A stretch of 64,000 bases of DNA from Yinghuangia sp045039925 (GTDB lineage Bacteria > Actinomycetota > Actinomycetes > Streptomycetales > Streptomycetaceae). Below the pieces are notes generated by a model. That model searched no databases and was not told where the DNA came from. It saw nothing but the letters and a program-made list of their open reading frames with translations. Numbering within the stretch: position 1 is the first letter of the stretch; each line of letters starts with the position of its first letter. Where the stretch lies: contig CP108400.1 in assembly GCA_045039925.1 (NCBI GenBank), positions 9,300,001 to 9,364,000 on the forward strand, in the 5' to 3' direction. The translations under genes and the position numbers were made by a program. Positions 60,524 to 64,000 of the stretch are shown piece by piece.

Positions 60524-61336
60524 GTGGCCGCATCCGCAGGCGAACCGTTGCCCGAGTTGGACATGCCGTTCCCGCAGCACCAGAACCGCTGGACGGTGTT
60601 CCTGCGCCTCCTGCTGCTGATCCCGCAGTACATCGTGCTGGCGGTGCTCACCATCGCCGCCGTCATCACCGCCATCGTGGGCTGGTTCGCCGCCCTGGTG
60701 CTCGGCCGGCTGCCCGACCCCATCCGGGGGTTCCTGACCGGGTTCCTGCGCTACGACACCCGGGTGAACGCCAGCCTGATGCTGCTGACCGACCGGTACC
60801 CGCCGTTCCGCCTGGGCGAGGTGCAGGACTACCCGGTCCGGATCGACGTCGAGCCGGTGCACCTGAACCGGCTCGCGGTGTTCTTCCGCATCCTGCTGAT
60901 GATCCCCGCGATGATCATCCAGGCGATCGTGTCGGCCGGATGGTGGTCGGTCTCGTTCATCTCGTGGCTGGTGGTCCTGATCATGGGACGCATGCCCGAA
61001 CCGCTGTTCGAGGCCACCAGCGCGATCCTGCGGTACCGCATGCGGCTCGGCGCGTACTCGCTGATGCTCGCGTCGTCCTACCCCAAGCGCCTGTTCGGCG
61101 ACGCCCCCGAAGCGACCTGGACCGCGCCCCCGGCGGCCGGGAAGGGGCCGGACGAGCTGACCGCGGGCGCGACCCCGGTGGCGGCGCGGTCGGCCACCCG
61201 ACCGCTGCGGGTCGGCACCGCGGGCAAGGTGCTGATCGGCGTGTTCATCATCCTCGGCCTCGGCAGCGTCGCGGCCAACAGTGCCAACTGGTCGATGGAC
61301 GACGACGATTCCGCAAGCGCCCCAGCGGTCCGCTAG
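60524..61336 (+). CDS. DUF4389 membrane protein
   Basis: 270 residues. Two tandem DUF4389-like halves, each with a NRWTVFLRLLLLIPQYIV / NRLAVFFRILLMIPAMII helix and an LRYDTRVNASLMLL / LRYRMRLGAYSLML segment, plus a C-terminal membrane helix (KVLIGVFIILGLGSVAA). Four to five membrane segments in total. GTG 60524 is chosen because it has a GAGGA ribosome-binding site; the longer upstream frame has none. The function of DUF4389 proteins is unknown. Its stop TAG overlaps the stop of the convergent barstar-like gene. Confidence 0.85.
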   Translation: MAASAGEPLPELDMPFPQHQNRWTVFLRLLLLIPQYIVLAVLTIAAVITAIVGWFAALVLGRLPDPIRGFLTGFLRYDTRVNASLMLLTDRYPPFRLGEVQDYPVRIDVEPVHLNRLAVFFRILLMIPAMIIQAIVSAGWWSVSFISWLVVLIMGRMPEPLFEATSAILRYRMRLGAYSLMLASSYPKRLFGDAPEATWTAPPAAGKGPDELTAGATPVAARSATRPLRVGTAGKVLIGVFIILGLGSVAANSANWSMDDDDSASAPAVR

Positions 61337-61653
61337 AGCCCGCCGGGGGACTTCCAGGCCGGCTCCTCAGCACAGCCGCATTTCGAGGGGTGGCATCGAG
61401 CGAGGCTGAGCTCCAATTGGCGCGCGGTTTCCGGGAAGCCGAGATGCGCGCGCGAGACCGTGTGAGCGCGCCATTCGACGCGGTACTCGCCGGCGGCGGG
61501 CGCGCCGGGCCCGCCGCTCAGGCAGTCCGCGAACGCGTCGAGGTTGCGGCCGAAATGGTGGCGCCCGGGACCGTCGAACGTGTCCATGAGGACGTGCCAG
61601 AAGTCGTCCAGGGTGCGAATCCCGGTGCCGTCCAGCATGTACGTCCGCGTCAT
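61333..61653 (-). CDS. Barstar-family ribonuclease inhibitor-like protein
   Basis: 106 residues. MTRTYMLDGTGIRTLDDFWHVLMDTF and FGRNLDAFADCLSGG match the barstar fold, with the acidic/Asn binding-loop region NLDAFADCL. Barstar inhibits barnase-type RNases; many actinobacterial homologues lack an obvious barnase partner. No RNase gene is seen here. The start is ATG 61653; the longer frame extends into the kinase gene and is not used. Its stop lies in the CTAG shared with the DUF4389 gene. Confidence 0.85.
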   Translation of the reverse strand: MTRTYMLDGTGIRTLDDFWHVLMDTFDGPGRHHFGRNLDAFADCLSGGPGAPAAGEYRVEWRAHTVSRAHLGFPETARQLELSLARCHPSKCGCAEEPAWKSPGGL

Positions 61654-61712
61654 GATCGACAGCCTAGGTCGGGGGCGTCGGCGAGCGCGTGCGAACTTCG
61701 GGTCGACTGCGG

Positions 61713-64000
61713 TCAGACGGCGTTGGGCGGATAGGGGTCGGTCGGGGGGCCGTCGGCGTCGGTGGTGAGGCCTTGGAAGCCCATGACGACGTGGCCGTAC
61801 GCGGCTGCCATGAGGTTCTCGGCGACGCCGTGCAGCTTCCAGCCCGCCCGGGTGTCCGGGGAGGTGCCTGCGGGGGCGGGGGCGGCCGGGGGTTCGATCA
61901 GGCGGTCGAGTCGTCCGCTGGCCGGTTGGAGGCCGTGGACCTCGTGGGGTGCGGCGCCGTTGGCGAACCAGACCAGTCCGTCCCAGACGGCGACTGCCGC
62001 CAGCGCGGGAACGGTGGGGGTGTCGAAGGCGTAGTGCCACAACTCCTTGCCGGTGCCCAACTGCCACGCCGTCAGGCCGTTCGACGCGGCCGCGACCACC
62101 AGGTCGTCCATGACGGTCAGGGCGGTGTAGCCGCCGGTGGGCGCCGAAGTCCAGCGGACGTCACCGGTGGAGGCGTCCAGGGCGTAGACGCGGTCGGCGG
62201 CCAGGAGGAGCGTCGAGTCCTCGCTCTCGCGGAAGTACGCGCGCTTCATTGCGTTGACGAGCCCGGCCCCGTCCTGCGGGCCGCGGAGGTCCACGGTCCA
62301 CGCGGGCTTGCCGTTCTCGGAGGAAACCGCGTACACGGGCTGCGCGGTGGTGTCGGCGAGGAAGACCAGCTCGGTGTCGTGCAGGGCGCGCGGTTGGTTC
62401 AGGCGGCGTCCCGGCCCGTACGCCCATCCCTGGTCCGCGACGGTCTGGTAGTGCACCAGGGTGCTCGCGGTGGAATTCGCGTGCACGACGGTGACGGCGT
62501 CGGGGTGGCCGGGTTGCGGGTCACCGACGACGAGTTCGTTGCCCGGTGCGGCGCGGCTGGGGCCGGTGCGCGGCAGCTTCGCCACGTCGTAGGGGAGCGT
62601 GGCGGGGCGGACCGCGGCGTTTCGGGTGTTCAGCGTCCCCATCGGGAACCCCAGGTGCAGGAGGTCCCCGGGGGCGCCCGCGGGAGCGTCGAGCAGCGGC
62701 CCGAGTGCCGCGGGGGTTGCCGTGCTCTCGGGGAAGTCGGCCTGCCAGGCGAGCTTGCCGTCGTTGAGGCGTACGGCGACCGCCGAGACCCGCCGCGTCA
62801 TCCAGTCCCCGCCGAGGCCCGGGACGACGAAGTGCGTGCTGCGGGTGCCGTCCGCGTCGTCCGGGTCCAGCACGAGCGTGCGCCCGAACTTCGGGTCGGT
62901 GGCCAGGCCGGCGTGGGTCCAGCGCGGCTGCGCGCGGGGAATGTCGGGGCGCCGCGGCGGGGACTGGCCCGTGGGTGCGGAAGGCGGCGGGCTCTTGGCC
63001 GGCGAGTCGTCGGAGTCCAGGCCGCGGACCAGCGGGACGGCCGCGATGCCGGCCCCGGCGGTGAGGGCCGCGGCGCCGAGGGTCCACAGGAATCTGCGCC
63101 GGGTGCGGGTCGGCGGGGTGGCGGCGGTGCCGTTCGTGCCGGCCGTCCCGTTTGTCCCGTTGCCCGCGGCGGGACGGGGCTGTGCCGTCCTGGTCGTCGC
63201 CTCGGGGGTCGGCGGTGCGGTGTAGCGGCCCAGGGTGTTCCGCACCTGTTCGGGGAGCCAGCCGGGGTGCCCCGGGGCGGTGGGTACGCCTCCGGCGAGG
63301 GCGTCCAGGACCTGCCGAGGGGCGGGGCGTTGCTGCGGATTCTTGGCCAGGCACGCGCTCGCCAGCGCGGCGACGTCCGCGGGCACGTCGGTGAGGTCCG
63401 GGTCCTCGGTGAGGGTGCGCATGATCAGCGTCTCCACGGCCTCGGCGCGTCCGAACGGACCGGTGCCGCGCGCCGCGAAGACCAGTGTCGCGCCCATCGA
63501 GAAGACGTCGCCGGGGACGCCGACGCGTTCGCCGCGGACCTGTTCGGGGGCCATGTACCCGGCCGAGCCGACGAGTTGTCCGGTCCAGGTCAGGGTCGTG
63601 GCGCCGGCCGCGCGGCTGATGCCGAAGTCGATGACCTGCGGGCCGTCGGCGGTGAGCAGCACGTTGGACGGCTTCAGGTCGCGGTGCACGAGTCCGGCGC
63701 CGTGGATGGCGACGAGTGCGCGGGCCAGGCCTTCGGCGAGGAAGAGCACGGAGGATGCCGGCAGGGGGCCGTGGTCGCGTACCGCCTGGTCCAACGGGGG
63801 GCCGGGGACGTACTCGGTGGCCATCCAGGGCAGTTCGTCGTCCGGCCCGGCGTCGAGGAGGGCCGCGGTGAAGCGTCCCTCGACCGCGCGGACCGCTTCG
63901 ACCTCGCGGCGGAACCGGGCGCGGAAGTCGGGGTCGTCGGCGACGCCGCCGCGGATCCGTTTGACCGCCGCGGCGACCCCGTTGGGCGAATGCGCGAGGT
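61713..64000 (-). CDS. Ser/Thr protein kinase with extracytoplasmic PQQ-like beta-propeller (5' end missing)
   Basis: At least 762 residues; the N-terminus is beyond the right edge. The first visible residues include the ATP-anchoring Lys (AAAVKRIRGG). Then come HRDLKPSNVLL (catalytic Asp), VIDFGISRA (metal-binding DFG) and GYMAPEQVRG. After the kinase (ending about nucleotide 63280) is a Pro/Thr-rich linker, a transmembrane segment (FLWTLGAAALTAGAGIAAVPLV, about 63050-63120) and an extracellular propeller with PQQ-type repeats (WQADFPESTATP, VYALDASTGDVRWTSAP, AWQLGTGKELWHY). It is a membrane receptor-like kinase sensing something outside the cell; its ligand is unknown. Confidence 0.9.
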   Translation of the reverse strand, partial: LAHSPNGVAAAVKRIRGGVADDPDFRARFRREVEAVRAVEGRFTAALLDAGPDDELPWMATEYVPGPPLDQAVRDHGPLPASSVLFLAEGLARALVAIHGAGLVHRDLKPSNVLLTADGPQVIDFGISRAAGATTLTWTGQLVGSAGYMAPEQVRGERVGVPGDVFSMGATLVFAARGTGPFGRAEAVETLIMRTLTEDPDLTDVPADVAALASACLAKNPQQRPAPRQVLDALAGGVPTAPGHPGWLPEQVRNTLGRYTAPPTPEATTRTAQPRPAAGNGTNGTAGTNGTAATPPTRTRRRFLWTLGAAALTAGAGIAAVPLVRGLDSDDSPAKSPPPSAPTGQSPPRRPDIPRAQPRWTHAGLATDPKFGRTLVLDPDDADGTRSTHFVVPGLGGDWMTRRVSAVAVRLNDGKLAWQADFPESTATPAALGPLLDAPAGAPGDLLHLGFPMGTLNTRNAAVRPATLPYDVAKLPRTGPSRAAPGNELVVGDPQPGHPDAVTVVHANSTASTLVHYQTVADQGWAYGPGRRLNQPRALHDTELVFLADTTAQPVYAVSSENGKPAWTVDLRGPQDGAGLVNAMKRAYFRESEDSTLLLAADRVYALDASTGDVRWTSAPTGGYTALTVMDDLVVAAASNGLTAWQLGTGKELWHYAFDTPTVPALAAVAVWDGLVWFANGAAPHEVHGLQPASGRLDRLIEPPAAPAPAGTSPDTRAGWKLHGVAENLMAAAYGHVVMGFQGLTTDADGPPTDPYPPNAV

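Overview
The window is GC-rich throughout, with many GTG/TTG starts, short ribosome-binding sites and DtxR-type iron boxes. This points to a filamentous actinomycete (Streptomycetales-like; the genus cannot be fixed from this sequence). No rRNA, tRNA, CRISPR array, insertion sequence or prophage gene was recognised. Both ends cut genes: a small membrane protein at the left edge and a Ser/Thr kinase with a beta-propeller tail at the right edge.

Region 1 (about 1-9.6 kb) is accessory housekeeping. It holds two immunity-like (SUKH-type) proteins, four class I methyltransferases in total, a divergent MFS exporter/MarR pair with two palindromes between them, an alpha/beta hydrolase, an XRE-cupin regulator with its own palindrome, a DinB-like protein and a tiny Cys-containing protein. 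Region 2 (9.6-20.7 kb) is a sugar-catabolism island: xylAB on the minus strand, an 11-bp-arm inverted repeat, a divergent ROK repressor, then a plus-strand set of sugar isomerase/epimerase, ribose/xylose-type ABC transporter (ATPase, permease, lipoprotein) and Gfo/Idh/MocA dehydrogenase. Region 3 (20.7-26.3 kb) has a PolX polymerase, an F420/LLM oxidoreductase, a small unknown, a carotenoid oxygenase and an isochorismatase-fold hydrolase.

Region 4 (26.5-55.5 kb) is a mixed-ligand siderophore cluster and the main feature of the window. It contains two FecCD permeases, an MbtI-type salicylate synthase, an ornithine N5-hydroxylase, an EntS-like exporter, an MbtH protein, a siderophore-binding lipoprotein, a 5085-residue four-module NRPS with thioesterase, an MbtB-like ArCP-Cy-A-PCP protein and a salicyl-AMP ligase. 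Four iron-box-like sites precede the transcription units. Reading the adenylation pockets by hand, the predicted product is salicyl-(oxazoline or thiazoline)-beta-Ala-X-(N-methyl-hydroxyornithine)-hydroxyornithine, where X is an unresolved residue with a Ser-like pocket. This resembles the oxachelin/gobichelin/madurastatin style of siderophore. Salicylate synthase makes the cap, the ligase loads it on the ArCP, the hydroxylase supplies N5-hydroxyornithine to modules 3 and 4, and the TE probably releases the chain by cyclising the last residue.

Region 5 (55.7-64 kb) carries a short, apparently rearranged class III CoA-transferase-like protein, a PucR regulator, a secreted beta-propeller protein, a DUF4389 membrane protein, a barstar-like protein and the kinase. 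An unusual property of the whole window is repeated short tandem expansion (units of 8, 15 or 17 bp in spacers; 12 or 18 bp in frame inside linkers).
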